From positions 1,612,001 to 1,676,000 of the forward strand of contig JADJXD010000001.1 in NCBI GenBank assembly GCA_016715985.1: DNA of 64,000 nucleotides. The letters are read 5' to 3'. Made by a program: the position numbers and the translations under genes. This document shows positions 44,987 through 53,040 of this stretch, one piece after another. Position 1 is the stretch's first letter, and the number at the start of each line of letters is the position of its first letter. The notes beneath the pieces are model-generated. The model was not told the DNA's origin. It searched no databases and saw nothing but the letters and a program-made list of their open reading frames with translations. Source of the stretch: Saprospiraceae bacterium (GTDB taxonomy: Bacteria; Bacteroidota; Bacteroidia; Chitinophagales; Saprospiraceae).

Positions 44987-45865
44987 ATGTCTTTAAAATT
45001 TTATTTCACCTCAGCACTACTGATATTTCTTGGAAATATTTTGATGGCACAAAGTCCGGTCAGCGGATTTATGACCCCCAAGGGGAAAACAACTTTGTCT
45101 TTCTCAACCACCACAGAAAAATATGACGAAGTATTTTTGGTCCCGGTTGAAATTACCGGCGTTCCTATTTTCAACAATGTTAAGATCAGAAGTTATTCAT
45201 TTTATGGCACTTATGGTCTTTCTGACAAGCTCAATCTTGTTTTAAATCTTCCATTTATTCAATCTACAGGTAACGCAGGTGCACAAGTGCTTGAGAATCT
45301 GAATTATGAAAATGAAAGAAGTGGAATTCAGGATGTATCTGTTTATGCGAAGTACAAAGCACATGAATCCATGTTTGGTAGCAGTACTTTATCGTTAGTG
45401 GGTGCCTTAGGTTTACAAACACCATTAGGTGGCTATAAGGTAGATGAAGGACTGCAATCCATCCTGGCGATTGGTAACAGAGCTACGCAACTCAATGCAA
45501 TTGCTATTGCTTTCTTTAAAACCAATTCTGGGGCATTTGCTTCAGGTCAGGCCGGATACAGTCTTCGAAGTGATGTTGTGCCGGATGCAGTAATGACAGA
45601 AATAAAACTGGGGTATGCAGGAAAATACTTTTACATCGATGGTTTTCTTGCAAATCAGATGTCAACATCAGGTGTAGATATACTCGGAGCCGGATTTACT
45701 GGGGATTTTACAGCTACAAGAGTTAGTTATACAAGAGTAGGCGGCAGTGTGTATGTACCATTCAGTAAACATGCAGGTATATCTTTTGGATTATCACAAT
45801 ACATTAAAGGCCGCAATGTCGCAAAATCATCCGGTTTATCCTTTGGAATAGCGGCAGCGTTCTGA
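44987..45865 (+). CDS. Predicted outer-membrane beta-barrel (MetA phenol-pathway-like)
   Basis: 292 residues. The signal peptide ends NILMAQSP. The mature protein shows amphipathic strands (TTLSFSTTTEKYDEVFLV, YSFYGTYGLSDKLNLVLNLP, DVSVYAKYKAH, LVGALGLQTPLGGY) and ends in an aromatic residue (FGIAAAF), fitting a transporter-like barrel of the Phenol_MetA_deg or similar family. Substrate unknown. It precedes the fasciclin lipoprotein by 44 bases, and the two could be one transcript. Confidence 0.75.
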   Translation: MSLKFYFTSALLIFLGNILMAQSPVSGFMTPKGKTTLSFSTTTEKYDEVFLVPVEITGVPIFNNVKIRSYSFYGTYGLSDKLNLVLNLPFIQSTGNAGAQVLENLNYENERSGIQDVSVYAKYKAHESMFGSSTLSLVGALGLQTPLGGYKVDEGLQSILAIGNRATQLNAIAIAFFKTNSGAFASGQAGYSLRSDVVPDAVMTEIKLGYAGKYFYIDGFLANQMSTSGVDILGAGFTGDFTATRVSYTRVGGSVYVPFSKHAGISFGLSQYIKGRNVAKSSGLSFGIAAAF

Positions 45866-45909
45866 TTCATTTTTTACAATTTTTTTTAAAATAATCAAAT
45901 TAAAATATC

Positions 45910-46902
45910 ATGAAATCAAATAAAATATTTTCAGGAATATGTTTCCTGTTTGTTCTGTTGTTTACAATCACATCCTGTGAAAAAGATTTTGAAAATGAAA
46001 AACCAAGCATTGCCAATATCGCTGTGTCTAATGCAGACTTCAGTACACTCGAAGCTGCTGCCATTCAGGGAGGTGTTGCAGTCGTTTTATCCAATCCGAA
46101 TGCCGGTGATCCATCCGGGGCATTTACCGTTTTTGCACCCAATAATGCAGCTTTTGCAAAATTAGGATTGGTGGATGAAGGTTCTTTTGCAGCATTGAAT
46201 ACCGGTTTTTTAACGAATACACTCCTGTACCATGTATCAAACGGCAACCTGACCGGTAGTTCCATTCAGAATAATGGCCAAAGCGCATCGGCTTTAGGAC
46301 CCAACAGAAGATTTATAAAAAGAGGGAATGATACCTATATAAATGGTTCAAAAATCCTGGCTACCGACGTTGAAGCATCCAACGGTACCGTACACGTCAT
46401 CGATAAAGTACTTATCGCTTCCGGAGCTGATATCGTCCAGACTGCATTAGCATTAACCAATTCTCAGGTGTTTTCTTCACCGGAACTTACTTATCTTGTG
46501 GAGGCTGTTCTGTATGCTGAATTAGCCGGTGCATTGTCTGCGTCTGCCGGAAGCCCTTCATTTACAGTATATGCCCCGACAGATGCGGCCTTCAGACAGT
46601 TAGGCCTACTTCTGGGTGTTCCCCTGAATGTTCCGGCTGATGTCAGAAAATTACCTAAAGAAACGGTTGCCGCAGTATTATTAAATCATGTCATAGTTGA
46701 TGGCGGTAAATTTACTTCTGAATATAGTAGCAATACATCTGTGACAATTGGTGGAAATACCTTATCACTGGGATCATTTACGGACGGAACTTATACGGTA
46801 AAAGGAAATGGCAATGGAACTGCTGTTGCAAATATAGTCATCCCGGATGTCCTCACGACCAATGGTGTAGTCCACGTGATTGATCGGGTGTTATTGCCAT
46901 AA
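45910..46902 (+). CDS. Fasciclin-domain lipoprotein (two FAS1 domains)
   Basis: 330 residues. The lipobox is near FTITSCEKDFE (Cys23). Two FAS1 repeats follow (about 37-178 and 180-330), each with the family motifs FTVFAPNNAAFAKLG / FTVYAPTDAAFRQLG and the closing VHVIDKVLI / VHVIDRVLLP. Fasciclin domains mediate cell-surface adhesion. It is anchored to a membrane by lipid, probably on the outer surface because of the acidic residues after Cys. A hairpin terminator follows. Confidence 0.92.
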   Translation: MKSNKIFSGICFLFVLLFTITSCEKDFENEKPSIANIAVSNADFSTLEAAAIQGGVAVVLSNPNAGDPSGAFTVFAPNNAAFAKLGLVDEGSFAALNTGFLTNTLLYHVSNGNLTGSSIQNNGQSASALGPNRRFIKRGNDTYINGSKILATDVEASNGTVHVIDKVLIASGADIVQTALALTNSQVFSSPELTYLVEAVLYAELAGALSASAGSPSFTVYAPTDAAFRQLGLLLGVPLNVPADVRKLPKETVAAVLLNHVIVDGGKFTSEYSSNTSVTIGGNTLSLGSFTDGTYTVKGNGNGTAVANIVIPDVLTTNGVVHVIDRVLLP

Positions 46903-46950
46903 TCTCAAAAATCGAAAATGCATATTTTTGTATTACTGTGGTTTAAAATG

Positions 46951-46987
46951 GATGCTTCAGACTTCGTGTTTGGAGCATTCTTTTTTA
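46951..46987 (+). terminator. Hairpin terminator after fasciclin gene
   Basis: GATGCTTC and GGAGCATTC arms with one T-G pair are followed by TTTTTT; it lies about 50 bases after the stop codon. Confidence 0.6.
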
Positions 46988-47004
46988 GTATGTGATTCAT
47001 AGTT

Positions 47005-48201
47005 TTACTGTACCCGATACATTTTTGAAGCGGAAGTCAGATAATCCGATGGTTCAAAAGCTTTGTCAAATATTTCAGACATTTCTTTCAACTTGATATT
47101 CAAAGCAGCTATTCGGGTTCCGATATTCGGATCAGACTTATAGCGTTGAATCAATTCTTCATATTTTTGAATATTGTTTCTGATCTGACTCGTAATATTA
47201 CCAAATCTTAGTTTTAAAGCCTGAATATCCATCATTTGGTAATAAACCGTTTCTTTCCAATTTTTTGGATTAGTGAGTTTCTCATTCATGACAAAAACGG
47301 AACAATTTTCTTTCAGATCTGTGAGGTAACTGTATCTTTTATGTGCGTCATTTTCTTTACAAAACTGTCTTAAAAACTGCTCTTGGTTCAGGCCCATCAT
47401 AGACATATTTGATTCGAGAAGCTGATCATATTTTTTTTGCAAGTTTTCAAGTTCAGAAGCGATAGTTACCCATTCCTTTTCAATCTGATCCTTTTCATGA
47501 TTCCACTGTGCAAGGGATGCCGTGATAAGAAACATTTTACGGCTTTCTTCTCTCAACTGTTTTTTACCCCCTCCGAGTGACTGTATAAAATGACTGATTC
47601 CTGAAAATAATGGTTCCGTTACCGGACCACCAAATGGTACAACCTTTCCAAAGTCCCCGGTCAGTGAAAGCATATGACTGAGAACATCCAATACGGGTTC
47701 CTTTGACTTTTCTTTTTCAACATACTCATAAAAGACTTTATACCACTGGCTGTATCCTGGATATTCCATCGGATTTCCGGCCAATGTGATGGCAGACATA
47801 AATTCTCTTGTGGTATTAAAAAGGGTTAGTGGTTTTATCTCCCGCTCCATCGAAACAAGATTGATGATGGCACATTGATAGTTTGCCTGAAACACAGCAG
47901 CTTCACTTTCTTCAATAGTTGCATGTTTTTGCTCCAGATATTGCAATCGTTCTTTTAAATGATGTGCCTCTGTCTGAGCGTCTTTGGCAACGGCGAGTTC
48001 TTTATTCAATATAAAAGTTCTTTCATCCAGCAAAAGTATCGTAGAGTCCAGACTCCTGAATTTAAAATGTAAATCCTGACCTATTTCGTTCAGCAATAAT
48101 TTTTTAAAATCAGTTTCCTGAATCTCAGTATTTGTAGTTTGTGCACAAAATTTGAATGCTGAAAACATACAAAAGCCAAAAATTATTAACTCCTTAGACA
48201 T
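47005..48201 (-). CDS. Secreted coiled-coil protein, unknown function
   Basis: 398 residues from the ATG at 48201, chosen for its signal peptide (MSKELIIFGFCMFSAFKFCA); the longer frame adds 16 residues. Long helical stretches carry heptads (LKERLQYLEQKHATIEESEA near 85; ELENLQKKYDQLLESN near 260; NNIQKYEELIQRYKSD near 350). A central region, GDFGKVVPFGGPVTEPLF, is Gly/Pro-rich. I do not recognise the family. It is likely a periplasmic structural or adaptor protein. It stands alone, convergent with the fasciclin gene. Confidence 0.65.
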   Translation of the reverse strand: MSKELIIFGFCMFSAFKFCAQTTNTEIQETDFKKLLLNEIGQDLHFKFRSLDSTILLLDERTFILNKELAVAKDAQTEAHHLKERLQYLEQKHATIEESEAAVFQANYQCAIINLVSMEREIKPLTLFNTTREFMSAITLAGNPMEYPGYSQWYKVFYEYVEKEKSKEPVLDVLSHMLSLTGDFGKVVPFGGPVTEPLFSGISHFIQSLGGGKKQLREESRKMFLITASLAQWNHEKDQIEKEWVTIASELENLQKKYDQLLESNMSMMGLNQEQFLRQFCKENDAHKRYSYLTDLKENCSVFVMNEKLTNPKNWKETVYYQMMDIQALKLRFGNITSQIRNNIQKYEELIQRYKSDPNIGTRIAALNIKLKEMSEIFDKAFEPSDYLTSASKMYRVQ

Positions 48202-48513
48202 TTGACTGAAATTTTGAATTTTATTAAATAATGAGCCTTCAAAACACATACATGTTTTGATACCTGAATAACCAATCTTATTAGTTCAGAAACTTATCGG
48301 GGAAAGTGTATCATTTCAGAATTTACGTCTTATTTAATTGATAAGGTAATATCCCAAAAGTTTGGATATAACGCATATCTTTTTAAAAAATTACAATTGC
48401 AATGTTAAAATTTTATGGTGTGATTAGAACTTTAGTCGAGAGAATCAGGATATATTTCTAAATAAAGAATTTCTGCTATTGAAAATTATTACCTTAGCAT
48501 TTCAATTTTCAGA
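48202..48513. other. Intergenic region, nothing recognised
   Basis: 312 bases between divergent genes; AT-rich, with no repeat, RNA or ORF of note. It should hold the promoters of both flanking genes, but no convincing TAnnTTTG box was found. Confidence 0.4.
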
Positions 48514-49755
48514 ATGAATTATTTAGAAAATTTTTACCTCGCAATTGGATCTGTCAAAGCAAATATGCTTCGATCAGTATTGACGCTTTTAATTATTGCT
48601 GTCGGCATTGCATCGTTGGTGGGAATCCTTACCGCAATTGACAGCATATTATTTACAATGAGAGATAATTTTAACAGGCTGGGTGCAAATTCATTCAATA
48701 TACGTCCTGTTGCAGAAACAATAAAAAGTTCAAACAGAGGCCGCCAACAAAAAATATCAGACCCGATTGTTTTTGAAGAAGCCATGGAGTTTAAATCCAA
48801 TTATCTGTTTGGAAGTGCAAAAGTGTCTATTGACACATGGTGCGAAAGTAATGCAACCATCAAACATGGAAATAAGAAAAGTAATCCGACTGTCCGGGTA
48901 ATTGGCATAGATGATGAATATCTGAATACATCTGCATTCGAGTTGAGTGCCGGAAGAAATTTTACTTCTTCTGAGATTTTTTCAAATGGTAAAAAAGTAA
49001 TTCTCGGCAGCGATTTGGTTAAAACGCTTTTTGATGATAAACCTGAAAAAGCAATCGGCAAAGATGTATATATCAATAGTGATCGGTACAGAGTCATTGC
49101 TACCTTAAAAACGAAAGGTTCCTCGTCAGGAGGTGGTAATGACAGGAGAGTATTTATTCCGTTATACAATGCAAAAGTAGCCTATGGGTTTGCCGATAAA
49201 CCTTATAATCTGGTCGTAGCGGTGGCACAGGCTAATGAAATGGATGATGCCATCAATGCCGCCATAGGTGCTATGCGAAATGTTCGTCGCTTAAAAGTTA
49301 CTCAGGAAAATAACTTCGAAATCAGAAAAAGTGATGGTATTCTCAATCAGTTAAAAGAAATGACTACAACGCTCAGACTTAGTACAGTCGTCATTGCCAT
49401 GTTGACATTACTTGGTGCTTCCATAGGATTGATGAACATTATGCTGGTGAGTGTTACTGAAAGAACAAAGGAAATAGGTATCCGAAAGGCGCTTGGTGCC
49501 ACACGTAAAAATATCATGTTTCAATTTCTTATCGAAGCAATAGTGATATGTCTGATGGGAGGTCTGGTAGGAATAGTCCTGGGCATACTGATGGGATTTG
49601 GGGTGACTGTTATTGTAGATGGTAGCTTCTTTATCCCCTGGAACTGGATGATGCTGGGTATCTTTGTATGTATTGTGGTCGGATTGGTTTCCGGATTGTA
49701 TCCTGCCTTAAAAGCTTCCAAACTAGATCCTATAGAAGCACTTCGATACGAATGA
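48514..49755 (+). CDS. ABC transporter permease, MacB/FtsX type
   Basis: 413 residues. The N-terminal helix (LRSVLTLLIIAVGIASLVGI) is followed by a large periplasmic MacB_PCD domain (about 40-270) and three C-terminal helices of the FtsX domain (near 290, 345 and 385) with the family motif VSVTERTKEIGIRKALGATR. MacB-type permeases lack a channel and use mechanotransmission to move lipoproteins, peptides or toxins. No ATPase or membrane-fusion gene is adjacent here, so its partners must be encoded elsewhere. Confidence 0.9.
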   Translation: MNYLENFYLAIGSVKANMLRSVLTLLIIAVGIASLVGILTAIDSILFTMRDNFNRLGANSFNIRPVAETIKSSNRGRQQKISDPIVFEEAMEFKSNYLFGSAKVSIDTWCESNATIKHGNKKSNPTVRVIGIDDEYLNTSAFELSAGRNFTSSEIFSNGKKVILGSDLVKTLFDDKPEKAIGKDVYINSDRYRVIATLKTKGSSSGGGNDRRVFIPLYNAKVAYGFADKPYNLVVAVAQANEMDDAINAAIGAMRNVRRLKVTQENNFEIRKSDGILNQLKEMTTTLRLSTVVIAMLTLLGASIGLMNIMLVSVTERTKEIGIRKALGATRKNIMFQFLIEAIVICLMGGLVGIVLGILMGFGVTVIVDGSFFIPWNWMMLGIFVCIVVGLVSGLYPALKASKLDPIEALRYE

Positions 49756-49777
49756 TATAAGTAAAATATTGTGTGGT

Positions 49778-50140
49778 TTAATTTTTAACTATATACTCCA
49801 TCTCCACGATAGACTTCTTTACTTTTCCACCCAATTGCGGACCTAATTTTTCAAGACGCACTACTGCCGAATTAATATTACTGAATTCATTTTTGAATCT
49901 TTGTAATATATTAAATACGACATTCTCCAATAATTGTTGCGGAATAGCCATCTCATCTCTGCATATTTTATACATATGTTCATAATTGACAGTATTGTCT
50001 ATGGTATCGTCATATGAATCAAAACTATCCAATATAACTTCTGCATTTAAGATAAATTCATTACCTGCTTTGCGTTCTGCTTCATAATATCCATGGAAAG
50101 CATAAAACGCAGCTCCTTCTATTCCAACTTTTGTTTTCAT
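49778..50140 (-). CDS. folB: Dihydroneopterin aldolase
   Basis: 120 residues, the usual length. Motifs GIEGAAFYAFHGYYEAER and FILNAEVILD open the tunnelling fold, DTIDNTVNYEHMYKICRD contains the substrate-binding region, QLLENVVFNIL follows, and VRLEKLGPQLGG holds the conserved Lys. It converts 7,8-dihydroneopterin to 6-hydroxymethyl-dihydropterin in folate synthesis, in the cytoplasm. It is convergent with the ABC permease and stands alone. Confidence 0.9.
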   Translation of the reverse strand: MKTKVGIEGAAFYAFHGYYEAERKAGNEFILNAEVILDSFDSYDDTIDNTVNYEHMYKICRDEMAIPQQLLENVVFNILQRFKNEFSNINSAVVRLEKLGPQLGGKVKKSIVEMEYIVKN

Positions 50141-50281
50141 TTTTAAAAATATTTAAATCCAAAAGTAATTTAAATATGGATAATACCAATGATTAATGAT
50201 AACTAAGTGTGTATAATAGAATGTACATTTTATTACAAAAAGTTTTAAAGTGGGGAGGTTATCCCTTTAGGGAATGGCCCG

Positions 50282-50329
50282 CCTGCCCGACTCAGTGGGC
50301 AGACCCGCCTGCCCACTGAGTCGGGCAGG
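50282..50329. repeat. 21-bp perfect inverted repeat within dispersed repeat copy 2
   Basis: Arms at 50282-50302 and 50309-50329 are exact reverse complements around a 6-base loop (ACCCGC). The left arm begins CCTGCCCGACTC and the right ends GAGTCGGGCAGG. It is far more GC-rich than its surroundings. Confidence 0.85.
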
Positions 50330-50595
50330 GGTTGCAAGATGCGAATATATAATTATTTCTATGGCTCTTAAATAAACAATGCTGTGCAATTGGTTATACT
50401 CACGATAATATAACTATAGCTTAATAATCTATACTGATTAACGGATCTGACTCCAACTACGAAACGTACAAAAAAAAATCAGACAAAATTGTTAATTTTG
50501 CCATTTGCCATAACAGAATAAATATTATATAAAACTGTTAATCAGCACTTTGTATTCTGTTTATCTATCTTAAAAATAACAAAATCAAAAATATA

Positions 50596-50630
50596 TTGTG
50601 TAAAACGAATTGTAAAGGAGCTTAACTTTG
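50596..50630 (+). promoter_or_regulatory. Candidate promoter of the small transcript
   Basis: TAACTTTG at 50623-50630 fits the TAnnTTTG -7 box. TTG at 50596-50598 is a possible -33 box, with a 24-base gap, slightly long. Confidence 0.5.
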
Positions 50631-50634
50631 TATC

Positions 50635-50715
50635 ATGAAAAATACTTTAAAACAAATGTGGCTTTAATGATTAGAAACAGACACTCAAAAAGTTGAATGT
50701 CTGTTTTCTTTTTTA
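50635..50715 (+). ncRNA. Candidate small RNA or leader with a ten-codon ORF and own terminator
   Basis: A -7 box ends at 50630 and a strong terminator hairpin lies at 50676-50715, defining a transcript of about 80 bases. It contains a tiny frame at 50635-50667 (MKNTLKQMWL, stop TAA) directly at the expected 5' end. No gene follows for 550 bases, so a simple attenuator is unlikely; a small RNA or short peptide gene fits better. I cannot assign it to a known RNA family. Confidence 0.45.
50676..50715 (+). terminator. Rho-independent terminator of the small transcript
   Basis: AACAGACA (50676-50683) pairs with TGTCTGTT (50698-50705), with an inner TCAA/TTGA pair and AAAG loop, followed by TTTCTTTTTT. 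Confidence 0.85.
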
Positions 50716-51190
50716 TCATTCTGTGATTTCTGTTGTTGAAATTAATACATTCTATTTCTGCATATATTTGAGTCCCTTCCGATAATACCTGTCATTTGAT
50801 AATCTTCCGTTTTTCACCCTAACCCTGAATAGAAACAGTGAATTTAACAAATAGAACAAAATATTTTTATGCTTTTCTCAACCCCTACCCGCTTCGGAGC
50901 AGGCGGCCTGCCTATTTACGGAGTCAGGCGGGCTCAATCCCTAAAGGGACAAACCACCCACTTAAACTTACCAAGGCGCTGAGCTCCTCTGTAGGGGTTG
51001 GGGGTTAGTAGAGCAAATACATCTTTGTTAAAAAAAAGTTCAATTTGTTATACACACATATAATCGCCTGATTATCAATATAGTAAAAATCAAAGTATCT
51101 TTATTTTTTAATTATTTACTTTTCGGTACAGATTCATATTTATTAGTCAAACCAAGCTATCTCAAATAATTGGATAAATATGATACTAAG

Positions 51191-51224
51191 TTGTCATAAA
51201 TCTAAGGGCTAACTTTTACCTTTG
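51191..51224 (+). promoter_or_regulatory. Promoter of acyl-CoA dehydrogenase (TTG - 23 - TACCTTTG)
   Basis: TTG at 51191-51193 and TACCTTTG at 51217-51224 match the Bacteroidota -33/-7 pattern within the known spacing range, 40 bases before the start codon. Confidence 0.55.
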
Positions 51225-51264
51225 CACTCAGTTTTGAATATAATTAAAGTTAAACCACATAAAA

Positions 51265-52467
51265 ATGAGCCACACTATCAAAAAATCATCCAAAACAGAC
51301 CAATATGAACACCATGACTACTACGGTGTAGATGAACTTCTCAGCGAAGACCATCTGCTTGCAAGAGCTGCAGTTCAGGAGTGGGTGAAACAGGAAGTAA
51401 GTCCAATCATAGAAGATTATGCTGACAAAGCTAAATGTCCCACACATTTGTTTAAAGGATTGGCAGAAATCGGAGCTTTCGGGCCAAGTATCCCCACAGA
51501 GTACGGTGGCGGCGGAATGGATGAAATAGCATATGGCATCATCATGCAGGAATTGGAAAGAGGAGATTCAGGAATCCGTTCTATGGCTTCTGTTCAGGGT
51601 TCGCTGGTAATGTATCCTATTTATAAATATGGTAATGAAGAACAACGGAAAAAATATCTTCCCAAATTAGGTAATGGTGATTTTATAGGCTGTTTTGGAC
51701 TTACAGAACCGGATCACGGATCTAACCCGGGTGGAATGATTACAAATATAAAGGATGATGGTGATGCATATATACTCAATGGAGCTAAAATGTGGATTAC
51801 CAATTCTCCAGTGGCAGATATTGCAGTTGTCTGGGCAAAAGATGAATCAGGTAAAATCCGTGGATTGATCGTGGAAAAAGATATGAAAGGATTTTCTGCC
51901 CCTGAAATTCATGGAAAATGGAGTCTTAGAGCATCCATCACAGGAGAACTTGTTTTTGAAGATGTCAGAGTTCCTAAAGCAAATCTACTCCCGAATGTTG
52001 CCGGACTTAAAGGCCCATTGGGATGCCTGTCCAAGGCAAGATATGGAATTGCCTGGGGAGCTATTGGTGCAGCATTGGATTGTTATGATTCTGCTCTCAG
52101 ATATAGTAAAGAGAGAATTCAGTTTGGCAAACCTATTGGTCAGTTTCAGTTGACTCAGAAAAAATTAGCCGAAATGATCACAGAAATCACTAAAGCACAG
52201 TTACTTACATGGAGACTGGGTACATTGGCAAATAAAGGTATGGCGACACCTGCTCAGATTTCGATGGCCAAAAGAAACAATGTAAATATGGCTTTGGAAA
52301 TAGCCAGAGAAGCTCGTCAGATACATGGTGGTATGGGTATCACCAATGAATATCCTGTCATGAGACACATGATGAATCTCGAAACCGTACTTACCTATGA
52401 AGGTACGCATGATATTCATCTGCTTATTACAGGCATGGATGTGACAGGATTCAATGCTTTTAACTAA
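51265..52467 (+). CDS. Acyl-CoA dehydrogenase, glutaryl-CoA dehydrogenase-like
   Basis: 400 residues with the three ACAD domains. Substrate/FAD motifs GCFGLTEPDHGSNPGGM (near 142) and WITNSPVADIAVVW (near 173), RIQFGKPIGQFQ (near 290), QIHGGMGITNEYPV (near 350) and the catalytic Glu in TYEGTHDIH (near 377) are all present. The pattern is closest to glutaryl-CoA dehydrogenase, which oxidises and decarboxylates glutaryl-CoA to crotonyl-CoA in lysine and tryptophan breakdown, passing electrons to ETF. It is monocistronic, with a clear promoter and terminator. Confidence 0.9.
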   Translation: MSHTIKKSSKTDQYEHHDYYGVDELLSEDHLLARAAVQEWVKQEVSPIIEDYADKAKCPTHLFKGLAEIGAFGPSIPTEYGGGGMDEIAYGIIMQELERGDSGIRSMASVQGSLVMYPIYKYGNEEQRKKYLPKLGNGDFIGCFGLTEPDHGSNPGGMITNIKDDGDAYILNGAKMWITNSPVADIAVVWAKDESGKIRGLIVEKDMKGFSAPEIHGKWSLRASITGELVFEDVRVPKANLLPNVAGLKGPLGCLSKARYGIAWGAIGAALDCYDSALRYSKERIQFGKPIGQFQLTQKKLAEMITEITKAQLLTWRLGTLANKGMATPAQISMAKRNNVNMALEIAREARQIHGGMGITNEYPVMRHMMNLETVLTYEGTHDIHLLITGMDVTGFNAFN

Positions 52468-52482
52468 AAAGAATTAAATCAG

Positions 52483-52520
52483 TTAACCCCGAATTTTTCA
52501 AGCGTAATTTTCGGGGTTAA
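52483..52520. terminator. Bidirectional hairpin terminator between convergent genes
   Basis: TTAACCCCGAA (52483-52493) pairs with TTCGGGGTTAA (52510-52520), flanked by A/T-rich tracts on both sides. It serves the dehydrogenase gene and perhaps the minus-strand gene that ends at 52540. Confidence 0.8.
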
Positions 52521-52539
52521 TTAATTTAATAAAGATGGA

Positions 52540-52932
52540 CTATTCTTTCTGAAAATGATTACGAATTTGTGCGATCATCTGATTATGGGTTTGATGTGTA
52601 TCCGCAGTTCCGATTTCAACCTCTTTATTTTTAAAATTAGAATCCGTTTTGAAGAAATTCTTTAGTTGTTCCTGTGCCTGACCTGGTCCTATGATATAAA
52701 GTGCATCATATGATTTGATACTTACCGCCAAATCTTTAAAAAACCGGTTCAACTCCTGTGTTTGTTTGTTATTAAAGGTATTTTCACTGCTTCCCTTATG
52801 GGTATGATGTTCTGACTTCACTTTTCCAACTACCTCAAAAACTCCATTGGGCTGATGATCAGATGTTGTGACTATTCTTGCTTCATTATGATCAATCCAA
52901 ACACCTGCAACTTTCTTATCCTGATATTTCAT
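52540..52932 (-). CDS. Small VWIDH-motif protein, possibly eRF1-domain-like
   Basis: 130 residues, cytoplasmic. It starts KKVAGVWIDHNEARIV, includes SEHHTHKGSS, then ELNRFFKDLAVSIKSYDALY and IGPGQAQEQLKNFF. This order (VWIDHREA-like strand, His-rich turn, then a GPG loop) resembles bacterial proteins annotated as translational machinery or host-attachment proteins, related to the archaeo-eukaryotic release-factor fold. No catalytic GGQ is present. A role in ribosome rescue or stress is inferred at best; I hold it as a conserved hypothetical. Confidence 0.6.
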   Translation of the reverse strand: MKYQDKKVAGVWIDHNEARIVTTSDHQPNGVFEVVGKVKSEHHTHKGSSENTFNNKQTQELNRFFKDLAVSIKSYDALYIIGPGQAQEQLKNFFKTDSNFKNKEVEIGTADTHQTHNQMIAQIRNHFQKE

Positions 52933-53040
52933 ATTTTATGATTTTTTTGTTCAACAAAGTTAGTTTACTAAAACCAACTATGATATGACAGAAATCATAT
53001 ATGGAAATGATTTTACCCTGCTTTAACAGAGAGAACAAGT

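Larger units (their letters stand above)
50141..51264. repeat. 1.1-kb gene-free region with dispersed hairpin repeats and a small transcript
   Basis: It holds repeat copy 2 (50237-50376) and an inverted copy 3 (about 50875-50965) of the CCCTTTAGGG family. Between them is a compact promoter-terminator unit (50596-50715), and the acyl-CoA dehydrogenase promoter is at 51191-51224. Another short GC-rich stretch (GAGCTCCTCTGTAGGGGTTG, about 50981-51000) is part of copy 3 flanks. No ORF of gene length was seen. Confidence 0.7.

Noticed and set aside
44800..45126. Plus-strand frame of 108 codons before the beta-barrel gene
   Set aside because: It overlaps the start of the barrel gene in another frame, has no domain, and its composition is that of intergenic AT-rich DNA.
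50635..50667. Amino-acid attenuator leader peptide
   Set aside because: MKNTLKQMWL has no run of one amino acid, and no biosynthetic gene follows for about 600 bases.
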